A stretch of 64,000 nucleotides of DNA from Eubacteriales bacterium. Lineage in GTDB: Bacteria; Bacillota; Clostridia; Lachnospirales; Lachnospiraceae. The stretch is taken from NCBI GenBank assembly GCA_030524455.1, contig JAUNGT010000004.1:1-64000 (forward strand), given 5' to 3'. Of this stretch, positions 25,884-33,334 are shown one piece after another. Under the pieces are notes generated by a model. The model had not been told where the DNA came from and searched no databases. It saw only the letters and a program-made list of their open reading frames with translations. The stretch's first letter is position 1, and each line of letters starts with the position of its first letter. The position numbers and the translations under genes were made by a program.

Positions 25884-25914
25884 TTGTTACTGTTCACTCC
25901 GTGACCGGTAACAA
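25884..25914 (-). repeat. Dispersed palindromic repeat, copy A
   Basis: On the minus strand it starts GTTACCGGTCAC and ends GTGAACAGTAAC, forming a hairpin; the same element recurs on the plus strand at 38906-38935 with three differences. It lies directly after a stop codon, as REP-like units do. Confidence 0.6.
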
Positions 25915-26005
25915 AAGATTCACCGAAAGAGCCCGCGCTAATTTATTGCCGGGCGCGACGCGGGGGAGGAAAATTGCGTTTTGACAGGCAGAAGGAGGAG
26001 ATCTG

Positions 26006-26566
26006 ATGGAGGACGAAAAAATCATCGGTCTTTACTGGGCGCGCCAGGAGGCGGCGATCACGGAGACGGACAGGAAATACGGGAACTACTGCCGCAGCAT
26101 TTCCCTGCATATTTTGAAAAGCCCGGAGGATGCGGAGGAGTGCGTCAACGATACCTGGATGCGGGCCTGGGACACGATTCCGCCCAAGCGTCCGGATTAT
26201 CTGGCGGCCTTTCTGGGCAGGATAGTGAGGAACCTTTCCATCAGCAGATATCGGATGAATCATGCGCAGAAAAGAGGAAGCGGCGAGACGGAGCTGCTTT
26301 TGACGGAGCTGGAGGAGTGCATTCCCACCGCAGCGAGCGTGGAGGACGAGGTGGAGGGAAAGGAGACGGCCGCAGCGATCAATCGTTTTCTGGAAGGACT
26401 TGACTTGGAGAGCCGGAATATTTTTGTGAGGCGCTATTTTTATGCGGATCCGGTAAAAGAGGTGGCGGAGCGCTACCGTGTCAGCGAAAGCAAGGTGAAA
26501 TCCCAGCTGTTCCGCATGCGGGGCAGACTGAGGGAGCATCTGGAAAGGGAAGGGATTGTGCTGTGA
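26006..26566 (+). CDS. ECF RNA polymerase sigma factor
   Basis: A 186-residue sigma-70 family factor of the ECF type. Region 2 is around residues 20-90 (SPEDAEECVNDTWMRAWDTIPP) and region 4 in the last 60 (RNIFVRRYFYADPVKEVAERYRVSESKVKSQLFRMRGRLREHL). AGGAGG lies 6 bases before ATG. The stop overlaps the GTG start of a membrane-anchored partner, the normal sigma/anti-sigma layout. Confidence 0.93.
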   Translation: MEDEKIIGLYWARQEAAITETDRKYGNYCRSISLHILKSPEDAEECVNDTWMRAWDTIPPKRPDYLAAFLGRIVRNLSISRYRMNHAQKRGSGETELLLTELEECIPTAASVEDEVEGKETAAAINRFLEGLDLESRNIFVRRYFYADPVKEVAERYRVSESKVKSQLFRMRGRLREHLEREGIVL

Positions 26567-27378
26567 AAAAAAGCGAAAAGCTTCTGGATGCGATCGGCGA
26601 GATTGACGACAAATATATTATGGATGCAGCTGCAGAGCCTGAACGGGGCAGGGAGAACGGCAAAATGCCCGGCAAAAAAACCGGCCGGAAGCGCCTGCCC
26701 TTTGGCTGGCAGAGAGCGCTGGCGGCCTGTGCAGCGCTGGCGGTGTGCGTTGGTCTGGCAGCCCTGCTGCAGACAAGGGGACTGCTGATCGGTCCGGCGG
26801 GGGGACCCTCCGGAGAGGCCGATGAGGCAACCGCTCCCCGGGAGGAGCAGGCTGCCGGTTATACGCCGGAGGAAGCTGCGGAGGGAGCTCTTGCGAACGG
26901 CGACCTTGCAGACGGCGAACTGCAGGGCCGGTCTTTGGACGGTGAACTGCAGGGCCGGTCCTCGGGCGGCGAAATGCAGGGCCAGTCTGCGCCGGGCGGA
27001 GAAGCGCAGGACGGGCAGACGCCCGCGCTGGCTTCGGAGCTGCCCGGACAGGAGGGCGTCGGGGCGCAGCTGGTGCAGGCGGATGCGGAAGGGATTTCCT
27101 ATGAGCTGTCCAATCACAGCGGGGAAGCCTTCACCTACGGCGCGCGCTATGAGCTGGTGCGCCTGACGGAAACCGGCGGCGAGACGGTGGAGCCAAAGGA
27201 GCAGGTCGCCTGGGAGGATATTGCCTACGAGCTGGAGGACGGGGAATCCGTGCAGGAGAGCGAGGATTTCAGCGCTGTTTACGGAAGGCTGGAGCCGGGA
27301 AGCTATCAGCTGTTAAAGCCCGGGTACCTTGCGGACGGCAGGGAGATCACCGTGACAGTGGAATTTGAGGTGGAATGA
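26563..27378 (+). CDS. Membrane-anchored sigma partner with BIg21-type Ig-like domain
   Basis: A 271-residue protein starting with GTG inside the sigma stop (GTGA). Residues ~1-48 are cytoplasmic and charged, 49-68 form the membrane segment, then an Ala/Gly/Glu-rich linker with three imperfect copies of GELQGRS-like units (about 125-150), then a C-terminal beta domain (ISYELSNHSGEAFTYGARYEL to ITVTVEFEVE) that looks like the bacterial Ig-like BIg21 family. By position it is probably an anti-sigma or signal sensor, but no classical zinc anti-sigma motif is seen. Confidence 0.8.
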   Translation: MKKSEKLLDAIGEIDDKYIMDAAAEPERGRENGKMPGKKTGRKRLPFGWQRALAACAALAVCVGLAALLQTRGLLIGPAGGPSGEADEATAPREEQAAGYTPEEAAEGALANGDLADGELQGRSLDGELQGRSSGGEMQGQSAPGGEAQDGQTPALASELPGQEGVGAQLVQADAEGISYELSNHSGEAFTYGARYELVRLTETGGETVEPKEQVAWEDIAYELEDGESVQESEDFSAVYGRLEPGSYQLLKPGYLADGREITVTVEFEVE

Positions 27379-27379
27379 G

Positions 27380-27404
27380 GGAAGGGGCGTTGGCCCCTTC
27401 CTTT
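27380..27404 (+). terminator. Terminator after the first sigma operon
   Basis: Perfect 9-base stem GGAAGGGGC/GCCCCTTCC with loop GTTG, followed by TTT and a T-rich tract. Confidence 0.6.
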
Positions 27405-27524
27405 CGTTGTTTTGGGATGGGAATGAGAAAAATTGCCCTTCCCACAACTTTTCCCTCCCCTTCCCCGTCTATCCTACAAAGAAAAAGCAGTGGGCCCGCT
27501 GCTTGCAGAAAGGAGAAGCAGTCC

Positions 27525-28016
27525 ATGGAGCAGGACATTTATGACCGTACTGTTTCTTATATCATTGAGAATCAGGAAAAATTTTACCGGCTGGCCTACA
27601 GCTATGTGAGGAATAAGGACGCCGCGCTGGATGTGGTGCAGAGCGCCATATGCAAGGGACTGGAGAAGTGCTGTGGCCTGAAAAACCCGGCGGCCTTAAA
27701 GACCTGGTTTTACCGGATTGTCGTAAACGAGTCGATCCAGTATATCCGGGATAACCGGCGCGAGGTGGTGAGCGCCGACGGGGAGCTGCCGGAGCAGTCC
27801 TATCACGAGCCGGCCTATGACAGGAACCGGGAGGTTTACGAGGAGGTGGCGAGGCTGCCGGAGCCGATGCGCACCGTGGTGGTGCTGCATTTTTACGAGG
27901 AGCTGACCTTAAAGCAGATCTCGGAGGTCACGGGCACGAATCTGAGTACGGTCAAATCCAGACTGTACAGCGCGCTCAATAAAATGGGAAAAAAATTAAA
28001 GGAGGCGGCGGTATGA
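27525..28016 (+). CDS. ECF RNA polymerase sigma factor, SigV-like
   Basis: A 163-residue sigma factor. Region 2: FYRLAYSYVRNKDAALDVVQSAICKGLEK; region 4: YEELTLKQISEVTGTNLSTVKSRLYSAL. The start at 27525 has AAGGAG upstream; the frame remains open further upstream through the pyrimidine-rich gap. TGA overlaps the ATG of an RsiV-type anti-sigma gene, matching the sigV-rsiV arrangement known from Bacillus, where lysozyme triggers release. Confidence 0.93.
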   Translation: MEQDIYDRTVSYIIENQEKFYRLAYSYVRNKDAALDVVQSAICKGLEKCCGLKNPAALKTWFYRIVVNESIQYIRDNRREVVSADGELPEQSYHEPAYDRNREVYEEVARLPEPMRTVVVLHFYEELTLKQISEVTGTNLSTVKSRLYSALNKMGKKLKEAAV

Positions 28017-28957
28017 GACCGGAGGACGGGAAGAAAATTTACGACAATATTGAGATTCCGGAGGAGCTATCCAGGGTGGTAAACCGTGCGATCGCTTCCA
28101 AAGATAAGGAGAGGATTATGAGAGAAGCAAAAAAGAGGCAGAAAAGAAACATGACGGTCCGCATTTTTCGGGGAGCGGCGGCAGCAGCAGCCGGCCTTCT
28201 CGTCTGCGTGACGGTGGGCTTAAACACCAGCGAGGCCTTTGCGAAGGAGATGAGCGATATCCCGGTGCTGGGAGCGCTGGCGCAGGTGCTGACGGTGCGT
28301 TCCTACCATGGTACCGACGGGGATTATGAGATTGACATGGAGGTACCCAAAATCGAGGAGGAGACGGCAAGCGGAGCTGCAACGGACAGGACTGCGGATG
28401 TAAACGCCGAGATCGGGAAGATTGTGGACGATTATATGGAACAGGCAAAGACGGAGTTCCAGGAGTATAAGGAAGCCTTTTTTGCCACCGGCGGTACCGA
28501 GGAGGAATGGGCCGACCGGAAAATGGACATTACGGTGGACTACAATATCAAATATCAGAAGGGGAATATTCTTTCCCTGGAGCTGATCACGGCCAAGGGC
28601 TGGGTGGCCGCGGAGGAGGAGCGCCATTACTACAATCTGGATCTGAGCGACGGTCAGGATCTGACCCTGCGGCAGCTTTTGGGCGATTCCTATGTGGAAC
28701 AGTGCAACGAGAGCATCAAAAAACAGATCGAGGACCGGCTTGCCGCGGACGATTCCCTGAGCTACTTTGGCTTCGGGCCAAACGCCCAGGACGATAAGGA
28801 AAGCGGGATCGAGGGCTTCACCACAGTGACCGAAGACACGGATTTTTATATCAACGAAAAGGGCGAGGTGGTGATCGTGTTCCCGGAATACTCGATCGCG
28901 CCCGGCTATATGGGATTTCAGGAATTCGTAGTGGGAACCGCACAGCTCTTATCGTAA
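28013..28957 (+). CDS. RsiV-type anti-sigma factor with DUF3298 domain
   Basis: A 314-residue transmembrane protein. Residues ~1-48 are the cytoplasmic sigma-binding part (IPEELSRVVNRAIASKDKERIM), 49-72 the membrane segment, and ~130-314 an external DUF3298-type domain, with VDYNIKYQKGNILSLELI and a late FPEYSIAPGYMGFQEF. In Bacillus RsiV, this external domain binds lysozyme and is then cleaved in steps that free SigV; the same use here is inferred. Confidence 0.9.
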   Translation: MRPEDGKKIYDNIEIPEELSRVVNRAIASKDKERIMREAKKRQKRNMTVRIFRGAAAAAAGLLVCVTVGLNTSEAFAKEMSDIPVLGALAQVLTVRSYHGTDGDYEIDMEVPKIEEETASGAATDRTADVNAEIGKIVDDYMEQAKTEFQEYKEAFFATGGTEEEWADRKMDITVDYNIKYQKGNILSLELITAKGWVAAEEERHYYNLDLSDGQDLTLRQLLGDSYVEQCNESIKKQIEDRLAADDSLSYFGFGPNAQDDKESGIEGFTTVTEDTDFYINEKGEVVIVFPEYSIAPGYMGFQEFVVGTAQLLS

Positions 28958-28965
28958 AAACCCGG

Positions 28966-28994
28966 TTGTAAGACGCGCGGCGGTGTGGTACACT
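28966..28994 (+). promoter_or_regulatory. Possible promoter for the 37-residue membrane peptide
   Basis: TTGTAA (28966-28971), 17 bases, TACACT (28989-28994); each hexamer has two mismatches. Confidence 0.45.
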
Positions 28995-29029
28995 GACAAA
29001 AGGGACAAAGAAGAGATGGAGGGATGATT

Positions 29030-29143
29030 ATGTTTTTACTGTTGGGCGGCGGTCTGCTGATCATTCTCTTTGCGGTGATTGTGTCGGTTGTGTCGTCAGT
29101 GGTGTCTGCCGTGGCGGCGGATACGGATGATACCGAGGATTGA
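29030..29143 (+). CDS. Small membrane protein of 37 residues
   Basis: A 37-residue frame beginning MFLLLGGGLLIILFAVIVS, a single hydrophobic helix, and ending with an acidic tail (DTDDTED). GGAGGG lies 6 bases before the ATG, a possible promoter lies 36 bases upstream and a strong terminator 16 bases downstream, so it looks like a free-standing gene. No family recognised. Its place beside RsiV raises the idea of a modulator of membrane signalling (speculative). Confidence 0.65.
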   Translation: MFLLLGGGLLIILFAVIVSVVSSVVSAVAADTDDTED

Positions 29144-29159
29144 GCGGATACCGAAACGA

Positions 29160-29185
29160 GGGGACAGATACATCTGTCCCCTTTT
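29160..29185 (+). terminator. Terminator after the small membrane protein
   Basis: GGGGACAGA-TACA-TCTGTCCCC followed by TTTT. Confidence 0.82.
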
Positions 29186-29208
29186 CAAATGAAATGAAGG
29201 AGGCACAC

Positions 29209-30657
29209 ATGGAAAGATTACAGAATTCTGAGGCAAAAGAGGTATTTTCCTGGTTTTTGAAGCTGTGCGCGATTCCGCACGGCTCCGGAAATATCCGGCA
29301 GATCAGCGATTTTCTGGCTGATTTTGCGCGGGAGAGAGGGCTTGACTATGTGCAGGATAAAACCGGGAACGTGATCATCAAAAAGGGCGCGTCGGCAGGC
29401 TATGAGCAGGAGCCTACGCTGATTTTACAGGGCCATATGGATATGGTGGCGGTCAAAAAACCCGGCTGCGCGAAGGATATGGCGAAGGAAGGGCTGGACG
29501 TGAAGACGGACGGCGACTGGCTCTATGCTCAGGATACGAGCCTGGGCGGAGACGACGGGATTGCGGTGGCCTATATGCTGTCGGTGCTGGATGACAGCAG
29601 TCTGGCGCATCCGGCGATCGAGGCGGTGTTTACCGTGGATGAGGAGACCGGCATGGACGGCGCGAGGGAGATCGATCTGGGCTTCTGCGCAGGCAAACGG
29701 CTCCTGAATCTGGACTCTGAGGAGGAGGGCATTTTCCTGACAAGCTGCGCGGGCGGCGCACGGCTGCACGGCTTTTTGCCGGCGGAGTGGGAAACCCTGG
29801 AGGGGTGCCTGTACAGGCTGTCCGTGGGGGGCCTTCAGGGCGGTCATTCCGGTGCGGAGATCAATAAGGAGCGGGGCAATTCCAACTGCCTTGCGGGACG
29901 GCTTTTGTATGAGGCGCGAAAGGCAGCGGACGTGCGTCCGGTATCGATGGAAGGCGGGCTTGCGGACAATGCGATCCCCCGGCAGACGCACATCGGGCTT
30001 TTTGTGACAGAGCGGGAGAGCGGGGCCTTTGAGAAGGCGCTGGCCTCCTTTGAGGATGAGGTGAAAAAGGAGCTCGCCGTCAAGGATCCGGGCTTTTGCG
30101 TGGAGCTTCTTGAACGGCGGCAGGGCGCTTTTTGCGTGCTGACCAGGGACTGCGCGCAGAAAGCCGCCTTCCTGCTGCTGACGCTTCCCAATGGCGTACA
30201 GTCCATGAGCGCGGATATTCCGGGACTGGTGCAGACCTCCCTGAACCTGGGGATCCTCAGGCTTGACCGGGAAGGGATGCAGCTGGATTATTCGGTGCGC
30301 AGCTCGGTGGGAAGCGAGAAGGAGCTTTTATTGGATAAGGCGGAGGCGCTTTTGAAAAGCCAGGGCGCTTCCTGGGAGCTTTCCGGGGCGTATCCGGCCT
30401 GGGAATACCGCCAGGATTCCCCGCTGCGGGGCAAGATGGTGCAGGTATACCAGCATCTTTATCATGAAATGCCCCGGATCGAAGCGATCCATGCCGGGCT
30501 GGAGTGCGGTATTCTGGCGGGAAAGATCCCCGGTCTGGACTGTGTTTCCATCGGACCGGATATGCGGGATATCCACACCACAGAGGAGCGTCTGAGCATT
30601 CCTTCCGTGGAGCGCGTCTGGAATTACCTCCAGGCGGTCCTGGCGCAGAAGGACTGA
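29209..30657 (+). CDS. pepD: Aminoacyl-histidine dipeptidase (M20C, PepD)
   Basis: A 482-residue cytoplasmic metallo-dipeptidase that cleaves Xaa-His and other dipeptides. M20 metal ligands appear in LQGHMDMVAV (His), SLGGDDGIAVAYML (bridging Asp), VDEETGMDGA (catalytic Glu and ligand) and LNLDSEEEG; the dimerisation domain starts near GGLQGGHSGAEIN; the last ligand is in AIHAGLECG. AAGGAGG lies 6 bases before the ATG at 29209. Open frame upstream crosses the terminator and is not coding. Confidence 0.95.
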   Translation: MERLQNSEAKEVFSWFLKLCAIPHGSGNIRQISDFLADFARERGLDYVQDKTGNVIIKKGASAGYEQEPTLILQGHMDMVAVKKPGCAKDMAKEGLDVKTDGDWLYAQDTSLGGDDGIAVAYMLSVLDDSSLAHPAIEAVFTVDEETGMDGAREIDLGFCAGKRLLNLDSEEEGIFLTSCAGGARLHGFLPAEWETLEGCLYRLSVGGLQGGHSGAEINKERGNSNCLAGRLLYEARKAADVRPVSMEGGLADNAIPRQTHIGLFVTERESGAFEKALASFEDEVKKELAVKDPGFCVELLERRQGAFCVLTRDCAQKAAFLLLTLPNGVQSMSADIPGLVQTSLNLGILRLDREGMQLDYSVRSSVGSEKELLLDKAEALLKSQGASWELSGAYPAWEYRQDSPLRGKMVQVYQHLYHEMPRIEAIHAGLECGILAGKIPGLDCVSIGPDMRDIHTTEERLSIPSVERVWNYLQAVLAQKD

Positions 30658-30795
30658 CGCGTCCGAAGGTTTGTAACGGTTAGTTGGTATTTTTTAAAAA
30701 AATCTCAATATTTGGTTACTCGTGCGATTATCTGTTAAAAAGTATCATGAAATATGGCTGGAAAATATCAGACAATAGCAGGAGGAAACCCGGAC

Positions 30796-31110
30796 ATGTC
30801 AGGCGATTTGTACAGTCAGATCGGCGAGCGTCTCAGAAAACAACGCGGGAAAATGGGGATCAGTCAGCGGGAAGCCGCGCAGCTCCTCGGAATGTCCACG
30901 ACCTATTACGGGGAAATCGAGAGGGGCTGCCGGAAGCTGACAATCGCACGAGTACTTGAGGTTTATGAGAAAATGGGTCTTGAGCCGACCTATCTTTTGA
31001 CGGGCAGGGTGATGACGGATAAGGCATATCATGATATTTTCAAGGATTGCCCCAGGGAAAAGGAACGCGCCCTGGAACAGGTGTTAAAGAGCATCGCCCA
31101 GCTTTACTGA
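30796..31110 (+). CDS. XRE-family helix-turn-helix regulator
   Basis: A 104-residue DNA-binding protein: helix-turn-helix in residues ~8-62 (LRKQRGKMGISQREAAQLLG and MSTTYYGEIERGCRK), helical tail ending LKSIAQLY. Start 30796 follows AGGAGG by 10 bases; an ATG at 30754 has none. It lies 31 bases before an ECF sigma gene and resembles the XRE protein at 12955-13275. It may control the sigma unit. Confidence 0.9.
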   Translation: MSGDLYSQIGERLRKQRGKMGISQREAAQLLGMSTTYYGEIERGCRKLTIARVLEVYEKMGLEPTYLLTGRVMTDKAYHDIFKDCPREKERALEQVLKSIAQLY

Positions 31111-31141
31111 AAAAGCTGGAGTTAAAAGAGGGGGATACGGC

Positions 31142-31690
31142 ATGGAGGAGGAAAACGAGGCGTTTGGCACATATGAGGAAATGTATCAGGCCTGCTATAG
31201 CATGGTAAACCGGTATATCGGACGCATGGTCCGCAACAATCCGGCGGCTGCGGAGGATTTGACCCAGGAGGTCTTTTTCCTGGCTTATCGGAAATGGGAA
31301 AGGCTGAAGGGGCATCCGAATATTCCGGGATTTTTGATGGTGACAGCGCGAAACAAGATTAAAAAATGGTTTGAAACGCAGAAAAGAGTCTGTCCGGACA
31401 GTGAAGAGCAGATGGACTTCCTTCTCGGGGAGGAAGCGCTTGCTCCGGATGATTTCGGGCTTGTGGAGTTTTACTCTGATCTGGGAAAGGTTTTAAGCGG
31501 CAGGGAGCTGGATATCCTGCGGCATTATTATGAGTATGGATACACGTCGGCGGAGATGGCAAGCAGTCTCGGGGTTACGGAGAATTGCTTTAAGGTGCGT
31601 GTGGCGCGGATGAAGAAGAAGCTCCGGGCTGCAATGGGCCTTTCGGCGTGGCTGATTTTGCTGGCGCAGGCCTGCCTGTTTGGCAGCTGA
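31142..31690 (+). CDS. ECF RNA polymerase sigma factor
   Basis: A 182-residue sigma factor: region 2 NPAAAEDLTQEVFFLAYRKWERL, region 4 YEYGYTSAEMASSLGVTENCFKVRVARMKKKL. The C-terminus is extended by a short hydrophobic stretch (SAWLILLAQACLFG), unusual for a sigma factor and possibly membrane-touching. The next gene starts 41 bases after its stop. Confidence 0.88.
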   Translation: MEEENEAFGTYEEMYQACYSMVNRYIGRMVRNNPAAAEDLTQEVFFLAYRKWERLKGHPNIPGFLMVTARNKIKKWFETQKRVCPDSEEQMDFLLGEEALAPDDFGLVEFYSDLGKVLSGRELDILRHYYEYGYTSAEMASSLGVTENCFKVRVARMKKKLRAAMGLSAWLILLAQACLFGS

Positions 31691-31731
31691 TTGTCCGGAA
31701 AAGGCGGCAGCGCTTTATGAGGGGAGAAAAA

Positions 31732-32592
31732 ATGGCGAAAAAAAAGAGGGAGCCGCAGGACGACCGGCTCGTAGCGGAGCTTTATGAGAAGCTGAATTGG
31801 TTTACATTCCAGGCCACAGAGGAAGAATTTGACGAGAAGCAGGTGAAGGCGATTCTGGAGCTTTTGGACCGGCTGGATCCCTTTCCCGAGGGCGAGCCGG
31901 ACACAGATCCGGAGGCGGAGGCCGCTTTTTTGCGCTTCCGGGAAAAATACAATATCACGGAGGAGGCTCTGGCAAAAAAGAACCGGGGCCGTACGGCCGG
32001 GCACCGGCGCTTTTTCTCCGGGCCGGGGAGAGCGGCGGCAGCCGTTTTGGCCGGAGCTTTCGTGGCGGTTGCGCTGACCGGGATCGGCGCCAGCGCCGTC
32101 TTGCAGAGACCGTTTTTCGAGATTGTCCGGGAGGGCGCAAACAGCATGAGGATCACGGTGACCGGCAGCGCAACCTCGCTTTCCGGGGAGCCCGCCGCAA
32201 CGCTGGAAAACGGGGAGAAGGCCTACTATGCTTCCTGGGATGAGGTGAAGGCGGAGGAGCCGGAGCTGCTGGTGCCGGGGGAGCTGCCGGAGGGGTATGA
32301 GCTTAAGGAGCTGTCGAAGACAGAAGCTCCTGTGTACGATGAATACAAGGGAGTATATGAAAATGCGGAAAACAAGAAATTGACAGTGTGGATTCAGTAT
32401 TATGAGAGCGAGTATTCCCAGTGGTTTCTTAACAATCTGGATGAGTTATCCCTGGTGAAGGAGGAGGGGGATACCCTTTATTATCAAAATGCGGAAGGTT
32501 ATCAGGTGATCGGAAACGCGGGCAGATGCCTGTATATGATGAAGGGAAACAAAATGGAAGAATTAGAGTGTGTGGCCCGGGGGCTGCAATAA
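31732..32592 (+). CDS. Membrane-anchored sigma partner, DUF4367-like
   Basis: A 286-residue protein. Residues ~1-95 are cytoplasmic and charged, 98-118 a membrane segment (AAAAVLAGAFVAVALTGIG), and ~175-286 an external domain with the DUF4367 look (PGELPEGYELKEL, then NNLDELSLVKEEGDTLYYQ and a final hydrophobic strand). DUF4367 proteins commonly sit next to ECF sigma factors as anti-sigma or sensor proteins. GGGGAG precedes the start at 31732; ATG at 31717 is an alternative. Confidence 0.82.
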   Translation: MAKKKREPQDDRLVAELYEKLNWFTFQATEEEFDEKQVKAILELLDRLDPFPEGEPDTDPEAEAAFLRFREKYNITEEALAKKNRGRTAGHRRFFSGPGRAAAAVLAGAFVAVALTGIGASAVLQRPFFEIVREGANSMRITVTGSATSLSGEPAATLENGEKAYYASWDEVKAEEPELLVPGELPEGYELKELSKTEAPVYDEYKGVYENAENKKLTVWIQYYESEYSQWFLNNLDELSLVKEEGDTLYYQNAEGYQVIGNAGRCLYMMKGNKMEELECVARGLQ

Positions 32593-32599
32593 AATTTTG

Positions 32600-32625
32600 A
32601 GAGCTGCCATCGGCAGCTCTTTTTG
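32600..32625 (+). terminator. Terminator of the third sigma operon
   Basis: AGAGCTGCC-ATC-GGCAGCTCT followed by TTTT. Confidence 0.87.
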
Positions 32626-32692
32626 TAACCAATTTATCCGCAAAAGGAATAAGTGATAGAAGGCATAAATTCCTTTACAGAAAATTGGTTAC
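32625..32692. repeat. 11-base inverted repeat around the promoter region of the small secreted protein
   Basis: GTAACCAATTT (32625-32635) and AAATTGGTTAC (32682-32692) are perfect complements 46 bases apart; the right arm touches the ribosome-binding site. It could be an operator pair or fold to hide the start. Confidence 0.5.
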
Positions 32693-32695
32693 AGG

Positions 32696-33094
32696 ATGAA
32701 AAAAAGATTTTCGCTTCTTTTGGTATTGGTTTTGATCTTAGGGATGACGATGCAGGTGCAGGCGGCAAGTGCGGGATCTTTATTTGGCTGTGGGATTAGT
32801 ATAAGTGCAGCGTCAGGCGGCATTAATATAACCTGTAGCGCAAAGTCTACGGAAACCGCCGATGAAATCGGCGTGAAGGATATTGTGCTGCAGGAAAAAG
32901 TCAATGGAATTTGGAAAAATATCAGCATTGCGGGAGGCTCGGCAAAAAATTCGGATGATTACACCGGCTATGCTTTATATACCGGAGCCGTAAAAGGCAG
33001 ATCCTACCGCGCCTATTGTACCTATTATGCCAAATACGGCAGCGTGACAAAGACGTTAAAGAGCGGAACAACGGATACTCTCGTATTTAATTAA
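32696..33094 (+). CDS. Small secreted protein, unknown function
   Basis: A 132-residue protein with a Sec signal peptide (KKRFSLLLVLVLILGMTMQVQAAS; likely cut after QAA near residue 24). The mature ~108 residues are beta-rich with two Cys (GCGIS and NITCSAK, plus one more in AYCTYYAKYG), the pattern YTGYALYTGAVKGRSYRAYCTYYAKYG resembling small secreted proteins common in Lachnospiraceae. No enzymatic motif. It lies between two strong terminators, so it is a single-gene unit. Confidence 0.8.
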   Translation: MKKRFSLLLVLVLILGMTMQVQAASAGSLFGCGISISAASGGINITCSAKSTETADEIGVKDIVLQEKVNGIWKNISIAGGSAKNSDDYTGYALYTGAVKGRSYRAYCTYYAKYGSVTKTLKSGTTDTLVFN

Positions 33095-33167
33095 AACGAC
33101 AATTCAACGCAACAACATGTCTTCAAAAAATAAAACGAAAGGAAATTTTCTGTAAAGAGAATACCCG

Positions 33168-33216
33168 CGGCGCCAGTCCGACAGCATCCGTTGCTGCCGG
33201 ACCGGCGCCGTTTTTC
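33168..33216 (+). terminator. Strong terminator after the secreted protein
   Basis: Three-part stem: GGCGCC, GTCCG and CAGCA pair with TGCTG, CGGAC and GGCGCC, then TTTTT. Confidence 0.85.
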
Positions 33217-33233
33217 AAACAGCAAACATTTAT

Positions 33234-33262
33234 TTGTTCTTTTATGCTTTGTATGATATAAT
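33234..33262 (+). promoter_or_regulatory. Promoter of the GNAT/coiled-coil unit
   Basis: TTGTTC, 17-base spacer, and extended TGaTATAAT (-10 at 33257-33262), 72 bases before the GNAT start. Confidence 0.7.
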
Positions 33263-33334
33263 AAATATTATGATATTTTTTTGCCGAAATACCGGCCCAA
33301 GAGCGCTGTTTCAGAGAGGAGGAAAGAAAAGGTA

